Source: Proteobacteria bacterium ST_bin11 (GTDB taxonomy: Bacteria; Pseudomonadota; Gammaproteobacteria; Methylococcales; Methylomonadaceae). Taken from it: a DNA stretch of 64,000 nt. Below the pieces are notes generated by a model that saw only the letters and a list, made by a program, of their open reading frames with translations, was not told where the DNA came from and searched no databases. The position numbers and the translations under genes were made by a program. Positions 44,068-52,746 of this stretch are shown here, piece after piece; position 1 is the stretch's first letter, and the number at the start of each line of letters is the position of its first letter. The stretch spans positions 73,588 through 137,587 of the forward strand of contig MSXO01000020.1 of assembly GCA_002083615.1 (NCBI GenBank), read 5' to 3'.

Positions 44068-45687
44068 ATGAGCACCCTAGCCGCCGATACCGTTGCGATA
44101 CACCGTTTGACCGTCCGGGCCGGACAGCAGCGGGCGGCGGAAATCGTGCGCGACAGTTTGCAAAGTGCGGATTGGCCGCAAGCCGGGCAGGACAACTGGG
44201 TGTTTATCCGCCGCCTGCAAGTCAGCGGTGCGGCGCGGCAACTACCTCGGCATTTGCTTGATCAAACCCGGCAGTACTTAACACAAAGCAACAATCCCGA
44301 ACAGGTGATGCGCTTCGCTAGCCTGGCCGAGCTGTTGGCGGCCTTGCTGGCAGATCTGGTGCGCGGCCGCGCCGGCTTTAACTGGTATTGGCGGCGTTGG
44401 GCACGTTGGTTTGATTTACCGGTGTCTCGGGCGATCGCTGGCGTATTATCGGAACATCTGGCTTTGCTGTCGTCGATTTGCGCTCGTTTGGCGCAACGGG
44501 GTGAATTGGCGGCAGTCTGGTTGAGCCTGAACGATAGCGATGGTCGGCAATTGGCGGTTGAAATGGCTGGACTGAATGGTTTTCGGTTGCCAACTGTGTT
44601 GGAAATATCAGAAATACTTGATCCTGGAATTGGGAGGGCGGAAAGGCTACACCCGTCAGTAGCTGCAACACACACTTGGGCTGGGCAAATATCCTTGCGG
44701 CCAGAATTATTGGCGCATTGGCGCGGGGTGTTGCAAGAGTTGAATGTCACCGATGGCCGCTATCAATTGGCCTTGTTACTGATCGGTCGGGAAGCGGCCC
44801 CGCTATTGTTGCAAAAGCAGCCGGCTAACGTGCTGGCGTTTTTATCCAGCTGTTTTGCCTTCCCTTTGCCAGCCAAGCAAAAGGATGTTGGTGGCCAGCT
44901 TAGGTCAGCGCAGATGAATGACGCGACCCAGGCAAGGGTTCATCCGGCACCATCTTATGTCCTTCCCCAAGCACTGTCGGTGAGACAAGCCGGCCAGACG
45001 CCAGCGCAGGTAGGGAGTGATATAAAATTAAATTCCGATAACGGTGTGGAAAACCAAACGCCTTTGCTGTCTGAGCGTAACTATGATGCCGGACCTGATG
45101 GCACAAAGAGCGGACGATCATTGCAAAATCGTATTCAAGCAGACCGGTCATTTGACGATTCGTCTGTTTGTGCCACGGAGCGTGAACAGGTTTTACATTC
45201 CGCACAAGTCAGCGAACGCCCTGAGTTTGCTGGCTTCCATACCCGGCAAGGCGGCTTGTTGTATTTATTGAATATGCTCAACCGCGCGGAAATGCGCGGC
45301 TTGATGCTGGAGCATGCCGAAATCTTGCCTAGCGGCTGGGCCTGGTTGTATCGGTTGGGGCAAGAATTGCAGTTGGAAGAGGACGACGCGCTGGTCGATT
45401 TCATCGCGCTGCAATTGGGTCTGGATGATAGCGCCGAACTGGTCCAATTGCCGCCTTTTCCAGCCCGCGAACAGGTGTTGAGTCTGGCCGAGCGCTGGTA
45501 TGGCAAGACCGGCGTTTGGCAGCCTGAGTTGTTGGCGCTCTCCGCGCAAGTTCACTATAGCCCCAGCCACATCGACTTATACGCGCCGATCAATGCAATC
45601 CGTCTGCCGGTTCGTTTGGCCGGGCTGGACATCAATCCGGGCTGGTTGCCGTGGCTGGGCCGAGTCGTGAGTTTTCATTATGACTAA
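44068..45687 (+). CDS. Conserved eCIS protein, possible tape measure (CIS_TMP-like)
   Basis: A 539-residue protein. The N-terminus AIHRLTVRAGQQRAAEIVRD with FIRRLQVSG resembles the opening of the CIS_TMP family, and the C-terminus carries a highly conserved block: GGLLYLLNMLNRAEMRGLML, W-WLYRLG, ALVDFIALQLGL, WYGKTG and LAGLDINPGWLPWLGRVVSF. Between them lies a polar, low-complexity stretch (about residues 275-385). It is normally found directly before the AAA+ gene in eCIS loci, as here, with an 8-nt overlap. It is short for a tape measure, so this role is inference from position and weak similarity. Confidence 0.55.
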   Translation: MSTLAADTVAIHRLTVRAGQQRAAEIVRDSLQSADWPQAGQDNWVFIRRLQVSGAARQLPRHLLDQTRQYLTQSNNPEQVMRFASLAELLAALLADLVRGRAGFNWYWRRWARWFDLPVSRAIAGVLSEHLALLSSICARLAQRGELAAVWLSLNDSDGRQLAVEMAGLNGFRLPTVLEISEILDPGIGRAERLHPSVAATHTWAGQISLRPELLAHWRGVLQELNVTDGRYQLALLLIGREAAPLLLQKQPANVLAFLSSCFAFPLPAKQKDVGGQLRSAQMNDATQARVHPAPSYVLPQALSVRQAGQTPAQVGSDIKLNSDNGVENQTPLLSERNYDAGPDGTKSGRSLQNRIQADRSFDDSSVCATEREQVLHSAQVSERPEFAGFHTRQGGLLYLLNMLNRAEMRGLMLEHAEILPSGWAWLYRLGQELQLEEDDALVDFIALQLGLDDSAELVQLPPFPAREQVLSLAERWYGKTGVWQPELLALSAQVHYSPSHIDLYAPINAIRLPVRLAGLDINPGWLPWLGRVVSFHYD

Positions 45688-47659
45688 GCCGCCGCAGCGC
45701 TTGGCTGAATCCCTGAATCTGCAACAAGCTAACCGGCAGCAACCACTGGCAGCCTTGGTACGCGTCGGTTTGGCGGAGTTCTGGGAACGGATGATGCCGG
45801 GCGACACTGAATTGTCCGAGCAATTACGTCAGCAAGCCGCTCGGCAGTTAAACGTCGAAGCCCTGCCGAGCTGGACGCAAATGCGCGATAACGCAGCCGC
45901 TCAGATACAGGCCCTGCCCGGTCCCTTTGGGCAGTGGCTGCGCGAACAACATATCGACTTGCCGCAGGCCTTTTTGTTGGCCGTGGTCGGCAGCGCCGAG
46001 ACCGATTATCTGGTGACTTTGACGCTGAGTGAGTTGCAAGCGCCCAATCCCGGCAACCGCTTGGCCGTGCATTTGGCGCTAACGATGCTGGACGAATTAT
46101 TCGGTGCCGGCACGCTGGATGCGCTGGATTTACACGCGACCCAATTGGTGCAACAGCAGGTGTTATTGTTGGAAGGAACCGGGCCGCTTTCGCTCAGGCA
46201 ATTGCGCATTGAACCGGCCTTGTGGTCGGTATTGTGCGGCCGGCCGGCGATTTGGCCGGGCTGCCGGGCGATTGCGCTGACCGACCGCGAGTTATTGCCG
46301 CTACGGATTCGTAAGCAATTGCCGCATCTGGCGACCTTATTGGCGAAAGGCGAGGTGCGCGGCCTGGCAATACGCGGCAATAGCGGTTGCGGCCGGCGAG
46401 CTTTGGCCGCCGAATTGGCGGGCTTGTTGGGATTAACGGCTATCGAAGTGCCGAGCGACTTGTGGCAACAGCAGCCGGCTTTGCCCTTGGCCTGCCAATT
46501 GGCCGGCTGGCTGCCGGTGATCAAGGCGCAGCTGGCGGCCGGTGAGAGCTGGCAGTTGCCGACGATACAACCCAATATTGCCCATGTGATTGTGTTGGGG
46601 ATGACCGATGCGGTGTCCGGTCAGGATTTGTTGGAATTGGAAATGGGTGTGCCCGACGAAGCCGAACGCCGCCAGCTTTGGGCGCGCTATCTTGCCGATC
46701 CTGAATTGGCCCGCCGTGCTGCCAGTGCGTTGCTGAGCGGGTCGGTGATCCAGAAAGTAGCGCGCAATGCGGTGCTACGCGCCGAACAAAGCCGTGTAGC
46801 GTTAAACGCCGAGCATATTGCCCAAGCCCGCCGCGACTTAGGCGCGGAGCGCTTACGCCTATTGGCCGAGCCGGTGCGGCGGCGGGTCGAACGAGAGGCG
46901 GTGGTATTTCCGCCACTGGTCGAGCAATATTTGCACGACTTTATCGCCCGCGCCCATAGCCGTGAATCCTTGTGGGAGGCCTTGGGCGTAACTTTGCAAG
47001 CCTCGCGCAATGCCGGCCTGCGGGCCTTGTTTGTCGGCGACAGCGGCACCGGCAAGACACTAGCCGCCAGTTATGTCGCCACCGCGCTGGGCGCACCGCT
47101 GTATCGCGTGGACTTGGCGGCGATCATGAACAAATACGTAGGCGAATCCGAGAAAAATCTGGGCCTTTTGCTGGATCTGGCCGCCGCCGCCGATGCGATA
47201 TTGTTGTTCGACGAAGCCGATTCTTTGTTTGGCCGGCGCACCGACGCTCAGCAAAGCGGCGAGCGTTACGCCAATATGCTGACCAACTTTCTGTTAACCC
47301 GCATCGAAAACCACCCCGGCATCACCATCCTGACCACCAACAGCCGCGAGCGCATAGACAATGCCTTTACCCGGCGTTTGGATGCGATTGTGGATTTTCC
47401 AATGCCGGGGTTTCAGGAGCGTCTGGATTTATGGCGGAGCCATTTCGGGCAACGCAGCCCCAGTGACGATTTGTGCAAGACGCTGGCCAGCTATTGCGAC
47501 ATCAGCGGCGGGCAGATCAGGAATGTGGTGCTGACCGCTGCCGGTTGCAGTCCGGCGGATCAGCCCATCGGTGTCGAGCCGCTGTTGTCGGCCTTGCAAC
47601 GCGAATATCAAAAGCTGGGCCGCAATCCGCCGGCGCAGTTAAAGCAGTTGAGGAGTTAG
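45680..47659 (+). CDS. eCIS AAA+ ATPase (Afp15/Pvc15-like)
   Basis: A 659-residue ATPase with the usual eCIS C-terminal AAA+ domain: Walker A GDSGTGKT (about residue 453), YVGESEKNLG, Walker B ILLFDEADSLFG (about 508), and the arginine-finger region SRERIDNAFTRRLD. A second, N-terminal nucleotide-fold segment carries RGNSGCGRRALA (about 231), where the Walker A lysine is replaced by arginine, so it is probably inactive. In PVC the equivalent ATPase is needed for particle assembly and cargo loading. It lies next to the putative cargo gene. Confidence 0.93.
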   Translation: MTKPPQRLAESLNLQQANRQQPLAALVRVGLAEFWERMMPGDTELSEQLRQQAARQLNVEALPSWTQMRDNAAAQIQALPGPFGQWLREQHIDLPQAFLLAVVGSAETDYLVTLTLSELQAPNPGNRLAVHLALTMLDELFGAGTLDALDLHATQLVQQQVLLLEGTGPLSLRQLRIEPALWSVLCGRPAIWPGCRAIALTDRELLPLRIRKQLPHLATLLAKGEVRGLAIRGNSGCGRRALAAELAGLLGLTAIEVPSDLWQQQPALPLACQLAGWLPVIKAQLAAGESWQLPTIQPNIAHVIVLGMTDAVSGQDLLELEMGVPDEAERRQLWARYLADPELARRAASALLSGSVIQKVARNAVLRAEQSRVALNAEHIAQARRDLGAERLRLLAEPVRRRVEREAVVFPPLVEQYLHDFIARAHSRESLWEALGVTLQASRNAGLRALFVGDSGTGKTLAASYVATALGAPLYRVDLAAIMNKYVGESEKNLGLLLDLAAAADAILLFDEADSLFGRRTDAQQSGERYANMLTNFLLTRIENHPGITILTTNSRERIDNAFTRRLDAIVDFPMPGFQERLDLWRSHFGQRSPSDDLCKTLASYCDISGGQIRNVVLTAAGCSPADQPIGVEPLLSALQREYQKLGRNPPAQLKQLRS

Positions 47660-47662
47660 CTT

Positions 47663-50600
47663 ATGGCAACCTTGGCGTCCAGACTCCGCAAAAAACAGCC
47701 GCAGCGCAAAACCAGTGCGCCGCCCAAACCCAAGGAAGAGAAAACACAGCGCAAGCCGGCATATCTGCAACGCAAGATGGCGGTCAGTCAGCCGCATGAC
47801 CCTGAAGAAAAGGAAGCCGACCAAGTAGCGCAGGAAGTCAGCCGCGCTAAAAAAACCGGTGAGCAGCCGGGGGTGAAGGAAGACAAGGAGATGATTTCCA
47901 GCAAGCCCGTGCCGAGTGCGCAACGACTGATGCGACGGCTGAATCGGGCTGTAGCAGATCAAAACCAGGAAGAGTCGCAAGCGCCTACCGCCAAGCGAGT
48001 AAGGCGCTCGGTAGAAACCGAGGATAAAAAAGAAGAATCGATCAAACGCTTGCACCGAAAAACCAAGGAAGAGGAGGAGCCCAAGGCGGCTCGTTTGTTC
48101 CGCAAGGCTGCGACGCTGGAAACGCCGGACGAGCAGCAAGTGACGGCAACAAGGCGACTGATGCGTAAAGCAAAACAGGCGGAAGAACAGCCAATCACGC
48201 AAACCCGGTTGCAGCGGACCGAAATGGAACAACAAGAACAGCAATCGTCTGAAGCGCCGATAGCGGATGGTGCTGAGGGTGGAGTCGAGCAGGAAATCGA
48301 ACAACGTATCGAAAACAGCCAAGGCTTCGGCAAGCCATTGCCGGAGGAAGTGCGTCGCGATATGGAACAGCAATTCGGTAAGGATTTTTCGGCGGTGGTA
48401 ATCCATAACGACGCCGAAGCTGCCGAACTTTGCAAACAGCTCAACGCCCGCGCTTTTACTGTCGGTAACGACATTTATTTTGCACCGGGTGAATTTGCAC
48501 CCGAAACCGATGTCGGCCGAAATTTGTTAGCCCATGAATTGACGCACACCGTGCAACAGAGCAGGCACGTGTCGCGGAAAATCCATCGCGCACCCGCTCC
48601 GGCATCGGCGGCGACGCCAGCGGATAGAGCGACCCAACGCGGCGCTACCCTTGCCAGCGATGGTAAGTTGAATCATCCAACTTTGGGCGAGATGGACCGT
48701 AGTGCACATACCGTTAAACTTAGGCAAATCGATTTGCCGGCAGTGAAAAAACCGTTCACGCCGCAACCATGCGTGATTCCGGCTGGTCGGGTGCGCGACG
48801 ATACCCAGAGCAGCATATGGGACAGTGCGGTCCAAGAGGGGAGTATCGATGGCGCATTAACCACCAAACTGGCGAGTGCGCCGGCAATGACGATAGGCAA
48901 TCAACCGGCTTATTATCTGAAGTTGAAGCGTGAACGCCATTTCCTGATGGGCACCAAGCCACAGATTGTTCAGCAGTTAAAACGACCTCGCTGGAATCGG
49001 GAGGGAATGTCTCGTAGTTACGATGTCGATCATAAATTGGAATTTCAGCTAGGCGGCTCCGATGGCGATATAGCCAATTTTTGGTTACTGGAATCATCGG
49101 CCAATCGCAGTTCCGGTGCCAAAATCAACAACGAACTGAATCGTAAGCTCGAATCCTTACTCGATCTCGGTCGCTACGTCTGGTCGCCGACTACGGTTCG
49201 TAATAGCGCTGAAAACGCCCGGCGCGGCGATGAGATCACCGTCGAACATCACGGTGCCAGCATGCCGGTCGCTGGCCACCCGGATGACCATTTCACCGTG
49301 GACCAGATCAATTCAGGCGCCCATTTGACGGGGTTGGACGTGCTGAGTGAGCGGGAGATTCGCACTTATAATTTGCAGGGTAGTCCGACCAGGATTGTGA
49401 TTTTTTCGAATCAAAATGGCGGCCAACCAGCCAATATTCCATGGAATGAGGGCCAGCAGCAAGTGGAGCTTGGCGTCGATCCCGGTTGGGGCTTTTCGGG
49501 ACGCGATTCCGCGGCAGGCATTCGAGTAACCCAGTTGAATTACCAGCAGGCGCCAGGCTCGACTGAAGGAGGTACCGGTACGGTAACCGGCTTTGCCTAT
49601 AGCCAAAACAAGTATTTACAGGGGCAACCGTTTACCTGGAATATCGTGCCCATGCCAGGGGTTATGTACGGCGGGGCTATCGATCAAGCCAGTGTGCAAA
49701 GTTGGGTGCGTACTCGCCTGCGGGCCAAGGGATTTAGTCCGATTCAAATTAACGACGCCCACCTTGATGGCGGCGTGGGTCTGGTGGCTGGCGGCCAAAT
49801 CAATTGCGATTTGCCGCTGTTGAGTGGCGCGAGCTTGGCCTTGGTCATCAATGGTCCCGATGTGGAGCTGGATGCTTCGATACCAATAGAGCAAATCAAC
49901 CTGCCTAGGCCTATAACGGTGACCCATAGTGCTTTGCATGTGTTTGCTGGTTCGCGTGGATTCGGTGCCGAAGGTGCAATTGGTGTGGAAATCGCCAATC
50001 TAGGTAGCGGTGAGATTCGAGCCGGTATGTCTACCGAACAAGCTTTTTTTGCTGAAGGTAAATTCAACTTTGATCCACGTTTATTCGACCGCGCTGAAAT
50101 CGACGTTTGGTATCGGGACAATCAGTTTGGCGGGCGCGGTACTATCGGTATCGATCAGCCCAACAAGATTAAAGGCATCCGTGCTGCAAATATTACCGCT
50201 AGTTATGACGATGGTGCGTTCGTGGCGACCGGCGAAGTGCAGCCCAACATTCCCGGCATCCAGCAGGCTGGTCTCACAGTTGCCTATTCCGAAGCCGACG
50301 GTTTGACGATAGGCGGCAATCTGCAACTAGCCGCTAATCCGGCAATCCGCTCCGGCTCGATTGACGTCACCGTCAACAAGCTCGGAGAAGACTGGAAAGT
50401 GGCTGCCACCGGCAGCGCCCAACCGGCAATAGCCGGCGTAGACAGCCAATTGACGGTCAGTTACGACGACAGTGCCTTTACCGCTGAATTTAGTGGTTCC
50501 TATACCAGAGGGATGCTGTCGGGCACAGTCACGGTCGGTGCCAGCAATCGGGCAGTCGGCGCTGACGGCCAGCCCAGCGGCGATCCCTTGCCCGGCGATG

Positions 50601-51379
50601 CGTTAAACATCTACGGTTCCGGTTCGGCGACGATTCAGATTGCCCCGTGGTTGCAAGGCACGGCCGGCATCCGTTTCGATCCGAGTGGCGAAGTCACAGT
50701 GTCCGGCGAGATTGGCATTCCCAATAACGTCGAGATTTTTGCCCGCAAGGAAATCAACAAATCGCTGTTCAACATTGCCGTGCAGGTGCCTATCGTGCCC
50801 GGTATCGTCGCCGAAGTAGGCGGTGGCTTGACCGCTGTGGCCGGCATCGGACCGGGAGTGATCGACCAAATGCGGATCGGCATCGAATACAATCCGGCGC
50901 ACGAGGAAAATACCCATGTCACCGGCGATGCGCATTTGCGGGTGCCGGCCGACGCCGGTCTGCGCTTGTCGGTGCGGGCCGGCATCGGTTTGGGGATTAC
51001 CGGCGCCAGTGCCACCGGCGGTTTAGAAATCGGCGGTACGCTGGGTATCGAAGGTGCAGCGGAAGCCGGCGTGCATATCGATTGGACCCCGACCACCGGT
51101 CTGGATCTGACAGCCGAGCTATCGGTATCGGCACAACCCAGCTTTACCTTCGATATTTCCGGTTACGTGGCGGTGACGGCGCTTGGCTTTAGCGTCTACG
51201 ATCAACGCTGGCAGCTGGCCTCTTACCAATTCGGTTCTGATTATCGTTTTGGTATCAGCTTGCCAGTGCATTATCACGAAGGACAGCCATTCGACATCTC
51301 TCTCGACGATGTGCAGTTCGAGGTGCCGGACATTTCGCCGAGTGATATTCTCAGTGGACTTATCGAAAGGATTGCCTAA
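47663..51379 (+). CDS. DUF4157 eCIS-associated protein, putative effector/cargo
   Basis: A 1238-residue protein. Residues 1-200 are charged, with dibasic repeats (QRLMRRL, AKRVRRS, KRLHRK, ARLFRK, RRLMRK, TRLQR) roughly 25 apart. Residues 215-295 form the DUF4157 domain: PLPEEVRRDMEQQFGKDFSA, VVIHNDAEAAELC, ARAFTVGNDIYFAPGEF and the zinc-protease-type LLAHELTHTVQQ. At 445-490 an HNH-like pattern appears: YDVDHKLEFQLGGSDGDIAN, FWLLESSANRSSGAKI. The C-terminal 600 residues are beta repeats such as ITASYDDGAFVATGEV and LTVSYDDSAFTAEFSGSY. DUF4157 marks eCIS-linked proteins, and a toxin role is inference. Confidence 0.85.
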   Translation: MATLASRLRKKQPQRKTSAPPKPKEEKTQRKPAYLQRKMAVSQPHDPEEKEADQVAQEVSRAKKTGEQPGVKEDKEMISSKPVPSAQRLMRRLNRAVADQNQEESQAPTAKRVRRSVETEDKKEESIKRLHRKTKEEEEPKAARLFRKAATLETPDEQQVTATRRLMRKAKQAEEQPITQTRLQRTEMEQQEQQSSEAPIADGAEGGVEQEIEQRIENSQGFGKPLPEEVRRDMEQQFGKDFSAVVIHNDAEAAELCKQLNARAFTVGNDIYFAPGEFAPETDVGRNLLAHELTHTVQQSRHVSRKIHRAPAPASAATPADRATQRGATLASDGKLNHPTLGEMDRSAHTVKLRQIDLPAVKKPFTPQPCVIPAGRVRDDTQSSIWDSAVQEGSIDGALTTKLASAPAMTIGNQPAYYLKLKRERHFLMGTKPQIVQQLKRPRWNREGMSRSYDVDHKLEFQLGGSDGDIANFWLLESSANRSSGAKINNELNRKLESLLDLGRYVWSPTTVRNSAENARRGDEITVEHHGASMPVAGHPDDHFTVDQINSGAHLTGLDVLSEREIRTYNLQGSPTRIVIFSNQNGGQPANIPWNEGQQQVELGVDPGWGFSGRDSAAGIRVTQLNYQQAPGSTEGGTGTVTGFAYSQNKYLQGQPFTWNIVPMPGVMYGGAIDQASVQSWVRTRLRAKGFSPIQINDAHLDGGVGLVAGGQINCDLPLLSGASLALVINGPDVELDASIPIEQINLPRPITVTHSALHVFAGSRGFGAEGAIGVEIANLGSGEIRAGMSTEQAFFAEGKFNFDPRLFDRAEIDVWYRDNQFGGRGTIGIDQPNKIKGIRAANITASYDDGAFVATGEVQPNIPGIQQAGLTVAYSEADGLTIGGNLQLAANPAIRSGSIDVTVNKLGEDWKVAATGSAQPAIAGVDSQLTVSYDDSAFTAEFSGSYTRGMLSGTVTVGASNRAVGADGQPSGDPLPGDALNIYGSGSATIQIAPWLQGTAGIRFDPSGEVTVSGEIGIPNNVEIFARKEINKSLFNIAVQVPIVPGIVAEVGGGLTAVAGIGPGVIDQMRIGIEYNPAHEENTHVTGDAHLRVPADAGLRLSVRAGIGLGITGASATGGLEIGGTLGIEGAAEAGVHIDWTPTTGLDLTAELSVSAQPSFTFDISGYVAVTALGFSVYDQRWQLASYQFGSDYRFGISLPVHYHEGQPFDISLDDVQFEVPDISPSDILSGLIERIA

Positions 51380-52347
51380 TGAGTATTGTCCTTAACGATT
51401 TGCTTAGAGAAGGGGTGATTGCTCATCAGTCCGGTAATCTGGCCGAGGCGGCACGTTTGTATCGGGCGGCGCTGGAGTTGGACGCTGACAATGCCAGTGC
51501 GCATAACAATCTGGGCTTTTTACTGGCTCAGCGGCAAGAGTGGGCGGAGGCCTTGGTGCATTTGCGTACCGCGTTGCGCTTGAAGCCGACTATGGCGATG
51601 GCGCATTGCAATCTCGGTCAGGTGCTGGTGAATACCGGACATGCCAACGAGGGCCTGGCGCATCTGCAACAGGCCACGGCGTGCGATCCGGATAACGTCA
51701 AGGTCTGGGACAATCTGGCGCGGATTAGAGTGCTATTGGGCGATTTTGAGGGAGGCGAATACGCGGCGATTCGGGCCTTGAAACTGCAACCCAACGCGCC
51801 GCAGCTGCATACCCGTTTAGGTATCGCCGTGGCCGCTCAGCAACGGTTGCCCGAAGCCTTGCAGCATTATCAGCAAGCCTTGGCATTGGACAACAAGCAT
51901 CAAGAAGCCTGGGCGCAATTGGGTATTACCTGTTTTCTGCGTAACGATCTGGGCAGCGCCCGCGACGCGTTGGAAACCGCACTGGCGCTGAATCCCGACG
52001 ACAACAACGCCTTGCGGCATCTGGCCTTGGTGAACTTGAGTCTGGGTAACCGCGATGTCGCCATCGCCCAGTTCGAGCATCTGCTGGAACATAATTCGGG
52101 CGATGACGAATCCCGTCTGGATTTGGCGGTGGTTTTGTTATCCGGCCAGCATACGGCGGCGGCGTTGGAACAACTGGAGTCGATAAACGAGGCTGTACGC
52201 GCGTCCAGCAAGTATCAGTTCTATTTGGCTTTGGCCTTGCAACAAAACGGCGAACAGGAATCCGGCGCGCAATTGCTGCAGCAACTGGCCGATTTGCCGG
52301 ATGACACCTACGGGGTTAAGGCGCGCAAGATCTTGTTGGTGAGTTGA
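51379..52347 (+). CDS. TPR-repeat protein at the end of the eCIS cluster
   Basis: A 322-residue protein made almost entirely of tetratricopeptide repeats. Units read AARLYRAALELDADNASAHN, EALVHLRTALRLKPTMAMAH, GLAHLQQATACDPDNVKVWD, EALQHYQQALALDNKHQEAW and SARDALETALALNPDDNNAL, each with the usual A-x-x-x-[LY]-x-x-A-L spacing. No enzyme domain is seen. Its start overlaps the DUF4157 stop by one base (TAATG), so it is translationally coupled. A chaperone or adaptor for the cargo protein is a reasonable inference. Confidence 0.9.
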   Translation: MSIVLNDLLREGVIAHQSGNLAEAARLYRAALELDADNASAHNNLGFLLAQRQEWAEALVHLRTALRLKPTMAMAHCNLGQVLVNTGHANEGLAHLQQATACDPDNVKVWDNLARIRVLLGDFEGGEYAAIRALKLQPNAPQLHTRLGIAVAAQQRLPEALQHYQQALALDNKHQEAWAQLGITCFLRNDLGSARDALETALALNPDDNNALRHLALVNLSLGNRDVAIAQFEHLLEHNSGDDESRLDLAVVLLSGQHTAAALEQLESINEAVRASSKYQFYLALALQQNGEQESGAQLLQQLADLPDDTYGVKARKILLVS

Positions 52348-52746
52348 GTTTAGTGAGGCGAGAAGGGGCTAAGTTCGATCCGAGGGATGTCGAGTATTAA
52401 AGGGTTTGACAAATTGGTTGAAAATGATTTTTTGAGAGGCGGGCCGCAGCCAAAAGCCGCCAGACGAGACCAAAGTGCTAATGGCAAATATCCAGCCAAA
52501 AGCACGCGAAGGGTGTGGTGAATTTACGAACCGCGCCGATCGCGAACGATGCTCTTTACACTGTTCAGCACATCCTGCGGCCTTATCCAGTCCCCGCTCG
52601 AACTCGAATGGGAATATAGGAACGATGCCTAAACAGGTGCCCGGTTTTTGTTGACCATGACACAGAGCGAAATTGGTAACGGTTGTGCATTTGTTAGTCT
52701 GGTGGTTATTAAATCTTTTGAATCCATATGCTGCCACCAGTATTTT
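52348..52746. other. Intergenic region between convergent genes
   Basis: Almost 400 nt between the TPR gene (plus strand) and the methyltransferase (minus strand). A minus-strand frame at 52369-52737 has no recognisable motif. No strong terminator hairpin is seen. Confidence 0.4.

Noticed and set aside
20985..52347. Prophage or type VI secretion system
   Set aside because: No capsid, portal, terminase, integrase or lysis genes, and no TssJLM membrane complex, TssB/C pair or ClpV. DUF4255, CIS_tube, eCIS-type AAA+ and DUF4157 genes point to an eCIS.
52369..52737. 122-codon minus-strand frame between TPR gene and methyltransferase
   Set aside because: No recognisable domain, and no ribosome site or coding pattern that would support it.
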